A stretch of DNA of 64,000 bases from Rhinopomastus cyanomelas (lineage: Eukaryota; Chordata; Aves; Bucerotiformes; Rhinopomastidae): NCBI GenBank assembly GCA_013400115.1, contig VXBP01004389.1, positions 186,001 to 250,000 of the forward strand. The letters run 5' to 3'. Shown in pieces: positions 63,116 through 64,000 of this stretch. Position 1 is the first letter of the stretch. Every line of letters begins with the position of its first letter. The notes below the pieces were generated by a model. The model searched no databases and was not told the DNA's origin. It saw only the letters and a program-made list of their open reading frames with translations. The position numbers and the translations under genes are program-made.

Positions 63116-64000
63116 TTTTATAACAAAAAACCTAAAACTGTGAGGTAGAAATATCTCATATGGCTCTTTTCCACTGAAAGAGCCGACCCTCACGCGCCTG
63201 AGATGCAGCGAGAGGGACTTCCATGAAAACGAAAGAGCACGTTTCCTGCTGCATCTGCTGGAAGAAGCTCAGCTAGTGAAGCTGCTGCTTGTCACCCAGG
63301 AGGAGGACAACCATTCTAACCAGTGGGCAGGACGTGCACTGGGCAGTTCAGCACCATCCACTGTTTGGCAGAGCCCCCGAACACAGCCCGCAGAGCTGAA
63401 GCGGCGCCGCATCCTTAACGTGACGCGTTGAGAGGTTCCCCCTTTGGGGTGCTGACTGTGCTCTGTTCTGTTAAAACAGTACTGAGCCTGCTCTGTGGTG
63501 TTTTTGAGACAGCGTCCCATCCCCAGACGTATTCACGCAGCGCACTGACTCTTTCAGCTTGAACCTATGCTCTTGAGTCAAGGCACCAAAGCAGGTCTGA
63601 ACGTACTTTGTCATCTTTTGTCCCAGGACAGAAGTCAGCGTGGTGTCTTGCTCTTGGCTCTCTGCCTCTTTCAGAGGTCTTCTGTAAGCCAGGGGCTGTG
63701 ATTTGAATTCACCTCTGACTCGGGAGCGTAGCTCAGGCTAAGGAAGAACGGGTAGAGCTCTCCCCAGAGACTCTGAGCAGTGCTGGTTGGTAACTGTGGC
63801 AATGTCTTTCCCTCCTGAAGTGTTTCCCTTTTTAGCCCACTTAGTGTCTCCTGCTCAGGCATTGTATATATTAAATCCAGATGCTTGTGCGATGGAGTGG
63901 ACAGGCAGCTGCAGTGCTACTTCATAACTGCGCACGTTTGCAGGTGGTACCTGCTGCACAGCATCGCGGAGCGTTGGCTCGCCAGCGGGACATCCAACGA
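63116..64000. other. Downstream intergenic sequence
   Basis: About 0.9 kb after the MICAL3 3' end. No exon is convincing. CpG density rises in the last 70 bases (63930-64000), possibly the edge of a CpG island of the next gene. In mammals BID lies next to the MICAL3 3' end, but the sequence shown does not prove that here. Confidence 0.5.

Noticed and set aside
63720..63765. tRNA-like start (gggagcgtagctcaggcta)
   Set aside because: Resembles an A box only; there is no B box, anticodon arm or closing acceptor stem.

Overview
The window is a piece of a bird nuclear genome. It carries the 3' two thirds of one gene, MICAL3, on the + strand. The bird assignment rests on CR1 retrotransposon fragments in both orientations with the standard avian 3' end, and on a compact vertebrate gene with mostly 0.4-12 kb introns. 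The species cannot be told from the sequence. One undetermined base (n) lies at 52029.

The gene enters from the left inside an intron. The N-terminal flavin monooxygenase and calponin-homology (CH) domains are therefore upstream of the window. Eighteen core coding exons were placed between 346 and 61631. Every intron phase matches and the summed length is 4029 nt, giving 1342 residues plus a stop. In order they encode a basic post-CH linker (346-1276), a LIM zinc-binding domain (13056-15889), a conserved linker with a long acidic tract (17019-38151), one very large serine/proline/lysine-rich exon (39109-40978) and the C-terminal coiled-coil bMERB domain that binds Rab8-family GTPases (46720-61631). 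The 3' UTR follows, with poly(A) signals at 62013 and 63088.

The main interest lies in the extra exons hidden in the introns. Between the CH-side linker and the LIM domain there are six candidate cassettes, all starting and ending between codons (2222, 5245, 7325, 9214, 10392, 12352), so any combination keeps the frame. A phase-1 cassette lies at 29312. Two small phase-0 exons (43563, 45349) lie just before the bMERB domain, the second followed by three TGCATG motifs (RBFOX sites). Up to three phase-1 exons (50820, 58026, 59055) would insert into the loop between the first and second helices of the bMERB domain. Reading through the donor at 17106 gives an 81-residue tail with a hydrophobic segment, a possible membrane-anchored short LIM isoform.

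The rest is intron. It holds CR1 fragments (3331, 8730, 22414, 41636, 47011, 51937), a TTAA-flanked inverted-repeat element resembling a Kolobok/T2 MITE (52584-52824), a 3 x 42-bp minisatellite (21050), simple repeats, and an antisense open frame with a PCNA-interaction-like motif (6689-7060). No tRNA, rRNA, CRISPR array or second confirmed gene was seen.
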